NCBI GenBank assembly: GCA_024225275.1
Contig: JAAEMS010000279.1
Coordinates: 1-64,000 of the forward strand
Direction: 5' to 3'
Length of the DNA stretch: 64,000 nucleotides
Origin: Actinomycetes bacterium
GTDB lineage: Bacteria; Actinomycetota; Acidimicrobiia; Acidimicrobiales; JAAEMS01
The translations under genes and the position numbers were made by a program. A model generated the notes under the pieces. It was not told the origin of the DNA and did no database searches. It saw nothing but the letters and a program-made list of their open reading frames with translations. The stretch's first letter is position 1. The number at the start of each line of letters is the position of its first letter. This document shows positions 8,000 through 16,007 of the stretch, one piece after another.

Positions 8000-9457
8000 C
8001 TAGGCGCAGGGGGTGTCGACCGGTGATGGAGCGAGCTGGTAGCCCACGGCCGCCGCGGGGGCCACAGGCCCAGTGGCGGGCTTGCTGGTGGTGGCAGGAG
8101 CCGCCGTCGTGGGGGGAATACTCACGGGTGCGGCTGGCTGACCCACGGCCACGAAGTCGGTGCCGGTCTCCACGACAAGGGCTCGGGGCCCAAGGTGATC
8201 GGCCGCGACCAGCTCGGGTGAGGAACCCAGCGCGTCGGCCACCATCTGGGCCGCGTCTTCATCTCCGGGGGCATGCCAAACGGCGGTGCGAATCCGTCCC
8301 CCGCCGTTGCTGAGACCGCCCGCCTGGAATCCGAGCTCGGAGAGGGCGGCGCTGACCTCTCCGGCCTGACCCCCCACCCCACTGCTGTTGGCCACCGCCA
8401 CGATGATCTGGTCGGGCGTCAGAGGCCGTGGCTCATCGCCGCGGAAGACCCGCAGGATGTCCTCGGCCCCGTTCTGGTCGAGGGCCAGCACGGAGGCCCC
8501 CGCCGAGGTCCGGAAGCCCGACACGGGCAGGGCGTGGGTGCGCATGGCCTCGGGGCTGAAGTCCGCGAATCGCTGGGCGAGGGCGGCCAACTCATTGAGG
8601 CCGAGCGTCGAGTCGATGGTGATGTTGTCAGACGCCACGTCGAGGAGGCGATTCACGGTTCCCAGGTCGGTTAGCCCCAGACCCTGGCTGCGCACGAATG
8701 CCCGCTGGAGGAAGAGCTGCTGACGACCCATACGTCCGAGATCCCCGGTGGGGTCGGACTGCCAGCTCCCGCCCCGTTGGTACTCGAGGTGGCGGCTGCG
8801 GGCGAAGGCCAGGGCCTGGGTGGCGTCGAGATTCACACAGCCAGGCCCGTCGACGTGGAACTGCAGGGTACGGTCGCGAACTGGTTCGGGGAACCAGATC
8901 GGCACCCCACCTAGCGCCTCGACGAGACCCTGGAACCCGCGGAAGTCGGCCTCGATGTAGTGGTTGATCTCGACGCCCAGGTAGTCCTGCACAGTGTCGA
9001 TGAGGGCCTGGGGCCCGTCGCTGTAGGCACTGTTGACCCGTGACTCCTGTCCGGTGCCGGCGATGGGGACCCAGAGGTCGCGGGGAATCGAGACCATGTC
9101 GACACCCACCTTCGCCGGGTCGACTCGCACCAGGATGATCGTGTCGCTGCGGCGACCACCGGTGGGTTCGGCGAGGTACAGCCCGGCGTCGGGGTCGGTG
9201 GCCGAGATCCCGTCGCGACTGTCGGAGCCGACGAAGAGGAAGTTGCGAGCCTCCCCGTCTTCGATGTCACCCAGGGTCAGATCGATGCTGTCGAGGTTGT
9301 CGACCCGCCACAGCAGGTATGAGACGCCGATGGCTGCACCCAAGCAGGCCAGGACGGTGAAGACCGCGAGACCGAGGAAGATCCTCTGGGGCCAGGTCCG
9401 CCGCGGGGGACGGCTGGATCTGGGCATCGGCGAGCCGGGGGGAACAGTGGCGACCAC
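8000..9457 (-). CDS. LCP family (LytR-CpsA-Psr) cell-wall ligase with LytR_C domain
   Basis: LCP enzymes move a lipid-linked glycan onto peptidoglycan or arabinogalactan-type acceptors outside the membrane. After a short basic N-terminus there is one membrane segment (about residues 25-50, IFLGLAVFTVLACLGAAIG). The LCP domain follows, with FLFVGSDSRDG, RSDTIILVRVDP, SIPRDLWVPI and ALAFARSRHLEYQRGGSW, which hold the usual Asp/Arg catalytic set. A C-terminal LytR_C domain (IIVAVANSSGVGGQAG) and a Pro/Thr/Ala-rich tail complete 485 residues. The GTG start has a TACACT -10 box eight bases upstream, so the message is likely leaderless. Confidence 0.88.
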   Translation of the reverse strand: MVATVPPGSPMPRSSRPPRRTWPQRIFLGLAVFTVLACLGAAIGVSYLLWRVDNLDSIDLTLGDIEDGEARNFLFVGSDSRDGISATDPDAGLYLAEPTGGRRSDTIILVRVDPAKVGVDMVSIPRDLWVPIAGTGQESRVNSAYSDGPQALIDTVQDYLGVEINHYIEADFRGFQGLVEALGGVPIWFPEPVRDRTLQFHVDGPGCVNLDATQALAFARSRHLEYQRGGSWQSDPTGDLGRMGRQQLFLQRAFVRSQGLGLTDLGTVNRLLDVASDNITIDSTLGLNELAALAQRFADFSPEAMRTHALPVSGFRTSAGASVLALDQNGAEDILRVFRGDEPRPLTPDQIIVAVANSSGVGGQAGEVSAALSELGFQAGGLSNGGGRIRTAVWHAPGDEDAAQMVADALGSSPELVAADHLGPRALVVETGTDFVAVGQPAAPVSIPPTTAAPATTSKPATGPVAPAAAVGYQLAPSPVDTPCA

Positions 9458-9500
9458 GGCGCCGAAGTGTAGGACCCCCCAGCCCGGAACGGACTTCGCA

Positions 9501-9555
9501 CCACCCGAGCCGTTGCCCTCTGGAGTTCAGCCGCGCGCCGGCGGGATCAAACCAG
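9501..9555 (-). repeat. Dispersed 3'-end element, copy 2
   Basis: Minus-strand copy of the 55-bp element also found at 7820-7874. It covers the last codons of the phosphorylase gene and the bases just after its stop. Differences from copy 1 are seven single substitutions and no indels. Confidence 0.7.
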
Positions 9556-10273
9556 CCGTATGGGCCAGCAGGCGAAGGAGGTCGGGGCGGACACCGTCGA
9601 GGACGGCCCAGATCCCTTCGAGGGTGAGGGGGTCACCGGTCATGCCGGCTGCAGGGTTGGAGACCACAGCCAATGCGGCGTAGGGAATCCCGGCCTCACG
9701 AGCGAGGGCCACCTCCGGGTAGCCGGTCATGCCCACTACGTGCCCCCCGATGCGGCGATAGAAGTCGATCTCGGCCGAGGTCTCGAACCGGGGGCCGTTG
9801 GTGCACACATAGGTGGCCGTCGAAGCCAGCTCGATGCCGAGCTCGGTGGCGGCCTCGACTAGTGCTGCTCGCAGGCCGGCATCGTATGGCTCGGTCATGT
9901 CGGTGTGGCGCACCGACCCATCGACGGCCTCATCGAAGAAGGTCTCGGCCCGGCCCTTGGTGAACTCGATGAACTGGTCGACACACGCCAGCGCCCCAGG
10001 GGGGAGCGCCTCGTCGATTCCGCCGACGACGTTGACGGCCAGGATTCCCGTCGCCCCGATGTCGGCGAGCGCCCGGATGTTGGCCCGGTATTCGATCCGA
10101 TGGGGAGGTATCGAGTGGTCGGATCCGTGGCGAGGGATGAAAGCGACCTTGCGGCCGCCGTACCGACCGAGAGCTACCGTCACATCACCCCAGGCGGTGG
10201 TGACGGTACGCGATTCCTGGTCGGTGAGATCGGGAAGTTCGTAGAACCCGGAGCCGGTGATGAAGGCGAGCAT
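9527..10273 (-). CDS. MTAP/MTIP-type nucleoside phosphorylase
   Basis: A 248-residue trimeric-type purine/methylthio-nucleoside phosphorylase. Visible motifs are ITGSGFYELPDL (phosphate loop), FIPRHGSDHSIPPHRIEYRA, AVNVVGGI, YVCTNGPRFET and GMTGYPEVALARE. This pattern, with VSNPAAG near the end, resembles bacterial 5'-methylthioinosine phosphorylase as much as MTA phosphorylase. That fits the deaminase at 16004, which could make MTI from MTA. Start ATG 10273 is preferred over 10291 because a CAGACT -10 box lies eight bases before it. It is divergent from the transporter operon. The substrate is an inference. Confidence 0.82.
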   Translation of the reverse strand: MLAFITGSGFYELPDLTDQESRTVTTAWGDVTVALGRYGGRKVAFIPRHGSDHSIPPHRIEYRANIRALADIGATGILAVNVVGGIDEALPPGALACVDQFIEFTKGRAETFFDEAVDGSVRHTDMTEPYDAGLRAALVEAATELGIELASTATYVCTNGPRFETSAEIDFYRRIGGHVVGMTGYPEVALAREAGIPYAALAVVSNPAAGMTGDPLTLEGIWAVLDGVRPDLLRLLAHTAGLIPPARG

Positions 10274-10472
10274 GACTGGGAAGTCTGGCACCGACAGAAC
10301 GGGTCGTCACAGGAGTGGCCCTCGACTACCAGCACGGCGCCCGACGGGCTAGGGTCCGCGACCGCGGAGTACGGGGCCACAGAGGCCCACCGCGGCCCGG
10401 ATCAACCGGCTGAGAGACCATCGCAAGGCCCCCTCCGGGCCAACCACCCCCTGAATGGAAGGTACCTATTCA

Positions 10473-11780
10473 ATGAAGTTGCAGTGGAAGCGACTCCTGT
10501 TGATTCTCGCTGCCCTGGCCCTCGTGGCCGCGGCCTGCGGCAGTGACAGCGACGACACAAGCACCGGCTCGGGTGATGACACCGAAGCTGACGGCTCCGA
10601 TGATGACACCGAAGCTGACGGCTCCGATGATGACACCGAAGCTGACGGCTCCGATGATGACACCGAAGCTGACGGCTCCGATGATGACACCGACGCCACG
10701 GAGGGCGACGAGGGCGACGAGGGCGACGAGGGTGGTTCAACTGAAGCCCCAGCGGAAGCCCTCATCTCCCTCGACGAGGAGTGTGAGGCTTGGGGCGGGC
10801 TCACCGCTCCCGAGGGCTACACCGTCAACCTCGTCACCGACATCGGCAAGGTCGATGACGGCACGTTCAACCAGTTCGCCTACGAAGGCCTACAGGGTGC
10901 GATCGAGTGCTTCGGCATCGAGAACTCCAGCTTCATCGAGACCGTCTCCGAGGCCGACTACGGCAGTAACATCGCCACCTCTCTCGAGGCCGACCCGAAC
11001 GTGATCGTCACCGTGGGCTTCCTGCTCACCACCGACACCGAGGCCGCGGCTGTAGAGAACCCCGACGTGAACTTCATCGGTATCGACCAATTCCTCCTCG
11101 AGTACCCCACCAACATGGTCGGCGTACTCTTCAACGAGCACGAGGGCGGCTTCATCGCCGGTGCCCTGGCCGCCTCGCTGAGCGAGAGCGGTGTTGTTGG
11201 TGTGATCGGTGGCCGTGAGGACGTGCCACCCGTGGTCAAGTTCGTCAACGGCTTCAAGGCCGGCGCCCTCTATGTCGACCCCGACGTCCGACCCCTCTCG
11301 ATCTACAACGAGAGCTTCGGCGACCCCGCCAAGGGCGCATCCGACGCCAACCAGTTCATCGGTGAGGGCGCCGACGTGATCTTCGGGGCCGGCGGTCCCA
11401 CCGGTTCCGGTGGTGTCAAGGCTGCGGCCGAGGCCGGTGCCTGGGGCATCGGTGTCGACCAGGACGAGTACTACACGACCTTCGAGGGCGGCTCCGCTCC
11501 CGGGTCCGACAAGCTCGCCAGCTCAGCCGTGAAGCGCGTCGATCTCGCCGTGTTCCGCAATATCGCGACCGCCATCGAAGATTCGTTCGCCGGCGGGGTC
11601 TTCGTTCTCACCGCTGAGAACCTCGGCATCACCTACGCCCCGTTCCATGATGCGGCCATCCCGGCCGACGTTGCCGCCAAGGTCGAAGAGGTCCGCGCCG
11701 GCCTCGCCGACGGCAGCATCGACACCGGCATCTGTGGCATCGACGGCCTGCTCCTCGGCGAAGGCAGCGCCTGCGACTGA
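10473..11780 (+). CDS. BMP family nucleoside-binding lipoprotein
   Basis: Substrate-binding lipoprotein of a BmpA/PnrA-type ABC importer for nucleosides. The signal peptide ends in the lipobox VAAAC (about residue 20). An acidic linker follows, built of GSDDDTEAD nonapeptides, then the BMP domain from about residue 95 (VNLVTDIGKVDDGTFNQFAYEG, SIYNESFGDPAKG, IFGAGGPTGSGGVKAA, GIGVDQDEY). The start is ATG 10473, with GGAAGG upstream; an ATG six codons earlier would add a non-signal extension. A strong hairpin after the gene separates it from the ATPase and permease genes, an arrangement that commonly lets the binding protein be made in excess. Confidence 0.9.
   Translation: MKLQWKRLLLILAALALVAAACGSDSDDTSTGSGDDTEADGSDDDTEADGSDDDTEADGSDDDTEADGSDDDTDATEGDEGDEGDEGGSTEAPAEALISLDEECEAWGGLTAPEGYTVNLVTDIGKVDDGTFNQFAYEGLQGAIECFGIENSSFIETVSEADYGSNIATSLEADPNVIVTVGFLLTTDTEAAAVENPDVNFIGIDQFLLEYPTNMVGVLFNEHEGGFIAGALAASLSESGVVGVIGGREDVPPVVKFVNGFKAGALYVDPDVRPLSIYNESFGDPAKGASDANQFIGEGADVIFGAGGPTGSGGVKAAAEAGAWGIGVDQDEYYTTFEGGSAPGSDKLASSAVKRVDLAVFRNIATAIEDSFAGGVFVLTAENLGITYAPFHDAAIPADVAAKVEEVRAGLADGSIDTGICGIDGLLLGEGSACD
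10566..10700 (+). repeat. 27-bp coding repeats in the lipoprotein linker
   Basis: Five successive 27-bp units (10566, 10593, 10620, 10647, 10674) encode GSDDDTEAD. The middle three are identical; the first and last diverge. Three 9-bp GAGGGCGAC units follow at 10701-10727. The result is a flexible, strongly acidic tether between the lipid anchor and the binding domain, and its length could change by slippage without breaking the frame. Confidence 0.9.
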
Positions 11781-11782
11781 TC

Positions 11783-11831
11783 TGATCCCGCCGCGGCGCG
11801 GGTGACCACCAGAGGGCAACGACCCGATTGG
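11783..11831 (+). repeat. Dispersed 3'-end element, copy 3 (diverged)
   Basis: Directly after the lipoprotein stop, 49 bases align without gaps to the 9501-9555 copy at 40 positions. The core CCAGAGGGCAACG is identical. Confidence 0.6.
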
Positions 11832-11875
11832 TGGCTCCTGCCCCGGCCTGGGATTCAGCCATCGACAAGGACCGC

Positions 11876-11903
11876 GGACCCGGTGCCCCAGGGCGCCGGG
11901 TCC
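11876..11903 (+). terminator. Terminator hairpin between lipoprotein and ABC ATPase genes
   Basis: The stem GGACCCGG/CCGGGTCC with an inner GCCC/GGGC helix is followed by GCCCCGTTTTC. It sits about 95 bp past the lipoprotein stop and 75 bp before the ATPase start. It may act as a partial terminator or as a 3' stabiliser of the lipoprotein mRNA. Confidence 0.7.
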
Positions 11904-11977
11904 GCCCCGTTTTCGCCGCCTGACAGATCGGCGTAGGGTGCGGTGCTCGCCGCCGACTCACCCGGGAGCTATCACCC

Positions 11978-13549
11978 GTGTCGTTGCCCTCTGAAACTGA
12001 CCCGCAGCCAAGCGGGAAGAAGCCGGTCCTCGAGGTCCGCGGGGTCACCAAGACCTTCCCTGGGGTCATCGCCAACGAAGACGTCGACCTCACCCTTCAC
12101 CAGGGCGAGATCCACTGTCTCTTGGGGGAGAACGGTGCCGGCAAGAGCACCCTCATGAATGTGGTGTTCGGCCTGTACCAGCCCGACGTCGGCACCATCC
12201 GGGTCCGGGGCGAGCAAGTCCAGTTCTCGGGGGTGGGCGACGCCATCGAGCACGGCATCGGGATGGTGCACCAGCACTTCCAGCTCATCCCCGTGCTCAC
12301 CGTGGCCGAGAACGTGATCCTCGGCCAAGAGATCACCAAAGGGGTGTTCCTCGACCTCGACGAGGCCCGCCGTCGGATCCGCGAGATCGAGCAGCGTTAT
12401 GGCCTGGCCATCAATCCCGACGCCAAGGTCGGTGATCTGTCGGTGGGCGAGCAGCAGAGGGTGGAGCTGGTGAAAGCCTTGTTCCGCGAGGCCGACATAC
12501 TCATCCTCGACGAACCGACCGCCGTTCTCACCCCGGGCGAGGTCGACGACTTCTTCACCGTCGTGCGCAGCCTGGTCGACCAGGGCAAGTCGATCATCTT
12601 CATCACCCACAAGCTCCGCGAGGTGCTGGCCGTCGCCGACCGCATCACCGTGCTCCGCAACGGGCGGGTCACCGGGTCGGCCGACCCCAAGACGGCCACC
12701 CAGCAATCACTGGCCAACCTGATGGTCGGCCGGGACGTCGTGTTCCAGGTCGAGAAAGGTGACGCTTCGCCCGGGGCACCCGTCATCACCATCAACCGCC
12801 TCGGGGTGGAGGATGAACGGGGCGTCAGCATGGTGAATGGGCTGACGCTCGAGGTGCTGGCCGGTGAGATCTTCGGCGTGGCGGGGGTCGAGGGAAACGG
12901 CCAGCGCGAACTGGTCGAAGCAATCACCGGGATGCGGGCCAAGACCGGCGGCACCGTCGAGATCCTGGGCCAGGACGCCACCAACATGAGCCCTCGCCAG
13001 ATCACTGAGCTGGGTACCGGCCACATACCCGAAGACCGGAACAAGCACGGCGTCGTCGGGTCGTACTCCATCGCGGACAACCTGGTCCTCAACCGGTACC
13101 ACCACTCCCCCTTCTCTCGCCGATTCGTACGCCAACCATCGGCGATAGACGAAGAAGCGGAGACGCTGGTCGAGCAGTTCGACGTACGCACCCCGGGGAT
13201 CGACGTCGCCGTCGAGAACCTGTCCGGCGGGAATCAGCAGAAGGTCATCGTGGCCCGCGAGCTGACCGGCGATGTGAAGGCTCTCATCGTCGCCCAGCCC
13301 ACCCGCGGGCTCGACGTGGGATCGATCGAGTTCATTCACAACCAGATCATCGCCCTCCGCGACCGGGGGGTGGGTGTGCTACTCGTGTCCGCCGAGCTCG
13401 ACGAGATCCTGTCTTTGTCCGACCGCATCGGTGTGCTGTATCGAGGGCGCCTCGTAGGCACCTTCGACGGAGCCGGCGCCACCCGCGAGGAGTTGGGGTA
13501 CCTGATGGCCACCGGAGCAACACCCGAGACCGAGGAGGTGGCGTCGTGA
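11978..13549 (+). CDS. Nucleoside ABC importer, duplicated ATP-binding protein
   Basis: Two ABC cassettes in one 523-residue chain, as in the NupA/YufO and RbsA class. Cassette 1 has LLGENGAGKSTLMNVVFGLY, the signature LSVGEQQRVEL and Walker B ILILDEPTAVLTP. Cassette 2 has a degenerate P-loop (GVAGVEGNGQRELVEA) with LSGGNQQKVIVAREL and LIVAQPTRGLDVGS, which is normal for this class. It powers the two permeases encoded next. Start GTG 11978 has GGGAG about ten bases upstream. Its TGA overlaps the next GTG start. Confidence 0.92.
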   Translation: MSLPSETDPQPSGKKPVLEVRGVTKTFPGVIANEDVDLTLHQGEIHCLLGENGAGKSTLMNVVFGLYQPDVGTIRVRGEQVQFSGVGDAIEHGIGMVHQHFQLIPVLTVAENVILGQEITKGVFLDLDEARRRIREIEQRYGLAINPDAKVGDLSVGEQQRVELVKALFREADILILDEPTAVLTPGEVDDFFTVVRSLVDQGKSIIFITHKLREVLAVADRITVLRNGRVTGSADPKTATQQSLANLMVGRDVVFQVEKGDASPGAPVITINRLGVEDERGVSMVNGLTLEVLAGEIFGVAGVEGNGQRELVEAITGMRAKTGGTVEILGQDATNMSPRQITELGTGHIPEDRNKHGVVGSYSIADNLVLNRYHHSPFSRRFVRQPSAIDEEAETLVEQFDVRTPGIDVAVENLSGGNQQKVIVARELTGDVKALIVAQPTRGLDVGSIEFIHNQIIALRDRGVGVLLVSAELDEILSLSDRIGVLYRGRLVGTFDGAGATREELGYLMATGATPETEEVAS

Positions 13550-14706
13550 CCGGCCCGAAGTCTGCCAACAACTGGCTCGACTCGGCCATGGCCGGCACCC
13601 GCTCCTGGCTCCGCGAGGTCGGGGGGCTCCAGCCCCTCTATGTTCCCCTCTACGCCATCCTCTTGTCGTTCATCGTGGGAGGCGTACTCATCACCCTGAT
13701 CGGAGTGAACCCGTTCGAGGCCTATTGGGCCCTGCTCCGGGGCATGTTCGGAAGCGGCGATCGGATTGCCGCCTCGATCGCCCGCTCGGTTCCCTTCATC
13801 GGTTCGGCCCTGGCCCTGGCCTTCGCCTTTCGAGCCGGTTTGTTCAACATCGGCGCCGAGGGCCAGCTCCTGGTGGGCGGTCTCACGGCCGCCTGGGTTG
13901 GCACCTGGGCCTTCCTGACCGATGTGCCCGGCATCGTCGCCATCCCCGTGATCCTGTTGGCCGGAGCATTTGGTGGATTCGTGTGGGGTGGCATCCCGGG
14001 TGCCCTACGGGCCAAGACCGGCGCCCACGAGGTCATCAGCACGATCATGCTGAACAGCATCGGCCTGTTCATGGTGAGGTGGCTGGTGAGCTCCCGCGAT
14101 CCCGTGATCCTGCGAGACCTCGACTCAACCGTCCCCCGTACCCAGCCCATCACCGACACCGGGGTCCTGCCCCAGCTGGTCGACAGCGAACCCAACCTGC
14201 ATTGGGGCCTGTTCCTGATGGTGGCCTTGGCCGTCTCGGTGGCCTTCCTGCTGAACCGCACCACATTCGGCTTCGAGATCAACACCGTGGGAACCAACCC
14301 CCATGCCGCCAACTACGCCGGTATCAACGTCAACCGGATCATCATCCTGGCCATGGCTCTATCAGGGGCCTGGGCCGGAATCGCAGCCGCCAGTGAAGTC
14401 TCGGGCACCAACCAGTTCTTCCAGCCGGGCACGTTCGCGTTCATGGGTTTCGACGGAATCGCCATCGCCCTGCTGGCCCGGTCCAAACCGATCGCCATCA
14501 TCCCCGCCGCCCTCCTCTGGGGCTCCCTGTTGGCCGGGGCGCCCCTCATGCAGCAGGAGGCTGACGTCTCGATCGATGTGGTCCGCATCATCCAGTCCAT
14601 GGTGCTGTTGTTCGTAGCCGCCGATGCCATCGTGCGGTACCTGTTCCGGGTCAAGGGGCAAAGCGGTTCACCTATCGAGGCCGCGACCACTGGGGGGACA
14701 ACATGA
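13546..14706 (+). CDS. Nucleoside ABC importer permease 1
   Basis: A 386-residue multi-pass membrane protein of the BPD_transp_2 (RbsC-like) family, similar to NupB/YufP. Recognisable features are YAILLSFIVGGVLITLIGVN at the first membrane segment, FRAGLFNIGAEGQLLVGG, the conserved cytoplasmic loop, and GTNPHAANYAGIN. It starts at GTG in a GTGA overlap with the ATPase gene and ends in an ATGA overlap with the second permease. Confidence 0.9.
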   Translation: MTGPKSANNWLDSAMAGTRSWLREVGGLQPLYVPLYAILLSFIVGGVLITLIGVNPFEAYWALLRGMFGSGDRIAASIARSVPFIGSALALAFAFRAGLFNIGAEGQLLVGGLTAAWVGTWAFLTDVPGIVAIPVILLAGAFGGFVWGGIPGALRAKTGAHEVISTIMLNSIGLFMVRWLVSSRDPVILRDLDSTVPRTQPITDTGVLPQLVDSEPNLHWGLFLMVALAVSVAFLLNRTTFGFEINTVGTNPHAANYAGINVNRIIILAMALSGAWAGIAAASEVSGTNQFFQPGTFAFMGFDGIAIALLARSKPIAIIPAALLWGSLLAGAPLMQQEADVSIDVVRIIQSMVLLFVAADAIVRYLFRVKGQSGSPIEAATTGGTT

Positions 14707-16007
14707 CCGCGCCCGCCATCGAGAGCGCCGGTGCCGACGAGGGCCGCCGATTCGGGCGCCGCCAAGGCACCGCCATCGGGTTCGGTCTGGCCGGACTCCT
14801 TCTCCTGGCCGGCGTGGTGCCCAACATCACCAGCGACACCCGGTCCTTTGCTTTCGAACCGCCCCCCGACCCACTCCAGTTCAGCTTCAGTCCGACCACC
14901 CTCATCGCCGTGGTCGCCGTGGTCTACCTGATCGCCGGCGGCCTGGCCTTCCTGCCCGAGCAGTACGACAAGTGGGCGGGTCGGGCCCAGGTGTTCGCCG
15001 CCGCCCTGGCCATTCCGCTGATCCTGGCCCTTGCCCTCGGGCTGTCCGAGGCTCCGGTCACCAATGTCACGAACCTGCTCGACGAATCACTGGTGCTGGC
15101 CACCCCGATCGCCCTCGGCTCGATGACGGGCCTGTGGTGCGAACGGTCGGGCATCATCAATATCGGCATCGAGGGCATGATGCTGGCGTCGGCCGGCGTC
15201 GGGTTCACCACATTTGCGGTTCTGGGTGCAGCCTCCAGCACAGGCTGGCTGTGGTTCTCGATCCTGGTCGCCATCCTCACCGGTGGGCTGCTGGCCGGTC
15301 TGCACGCGGTGTTGTCGATCCGATTCGGTATCAACCAGATCGTCTCGGGTGTGGTGGTCAACCTTTTTGCGCTCGGGTTCACCGGCTTCCTGCGGTCCGA
15401 GGTCATCGTTCCCAGTGGCAACAGCAAGGGCATTTCGACGACCGAGTTCGGGATCCCCCTGCTTCGCGAGATCCCGATCGTGGGCGAGACCCTGTTCGAG
15501 GGCAAGCCCCTCCACTACCTGATGTACTTCGTGGTCTTCCTGACCTGGCTGGCCATGTACAGGACAGCTTGGGGCCTACGGGTCCGTTCCTGTGGCGAGA
15601 ACCCTCACGCCGCTGAGACCCTGGGCATCGATGTCATTCGAATCCGGTACCAGGCTGTCATCCTGGGTGGCTTCATCGCCGGGTTGGCCGGCGCCTGGTT
15701 CTCGATGGAATCCCAGTCGGGCTTCGAGGACAATATGACCAACTCGGCCGGCTTCATCGCCCTCGCCGCCATGATCTTCGGCAAATGGACACCCGGTGGC
15801 GCGTTCGGTGGGGCCCTCCTGTTCGGATTCGCCCGCGCCCTGGGCACCCGGCTCCAGTTCCTCAACGTCGAGATCGGCGGCTTCGAGATCCCCAGCGAGT
15901 TCTTCCAGATGACACCGTTCCTCGTGACCCTCGTGGTGGTGGCGGGAGCCCTGGGTCGAGCCGTCGCCCCCGCGGCCGAAGGTCAGCCGTACAGCCCATC
16001 GAAATGA
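14703..16007 (+). CDS. Nucleoside ABC importer permease 2
   Basis: The second BPD_transp_2 permease (434 residues, NupC/YufQ-like). It carries ERSGIINIGIEGMMLASAG and SCGENPHAAETLGIDV, equivalent to the motifs of permease 1, and about ten hydrophobic segments. It forms the heterodimeric channel with permease 1. Its final ATGA overlaps the start of the amidohydrolase, which ties transport and nucleoside deamination into one translational unit. Confidence 0.9.
   Translation: MTAPAIESAGADEGRRFGRRQGTAIGFGLAGLLLLAGVVPNITSDTRSFAFEPPPDPLQFSFSPTTLIAVVAVVYLIAGGLAFLPEQYDKWAGRAQVFAAALAIPLILALALGLSEAPVTNVTNLLDESLVLATPIALGSMTGLWCERSGIINIGIEGMMLASAGVGFTTFAVLGAASSTGWLWFSILVAILTGGLLAGLHAVLSIRFGINQIVSGVVVNLFALGFTGFLRSEVIVPSGNSKGISTTEFGIPLLREIPIVGETLFEGKPLHYLMYFVVFLTWLAMYRTAWGLRVRSCGENPHAAETLGIDVIRIRYQAVILGGFIAGLAGAWFSMESQSGFEDNMTNSAGFIALAAMIFGKWTPGGAFGGALLFGFARALGTRLQFLNVEIGGFEIPSEFFQMTPFLVTLVVVAGALGRAVAPAAEGQPYSPSK

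Noticed and set aside
11988-12000. Fifth copy of the 3'-end element (AGAGGGCAACGACA on the minus strand)
   Set aside because: Only about 13 bases of the core match and they encode the start of the ABC ATPase; chance cannot be excluded.
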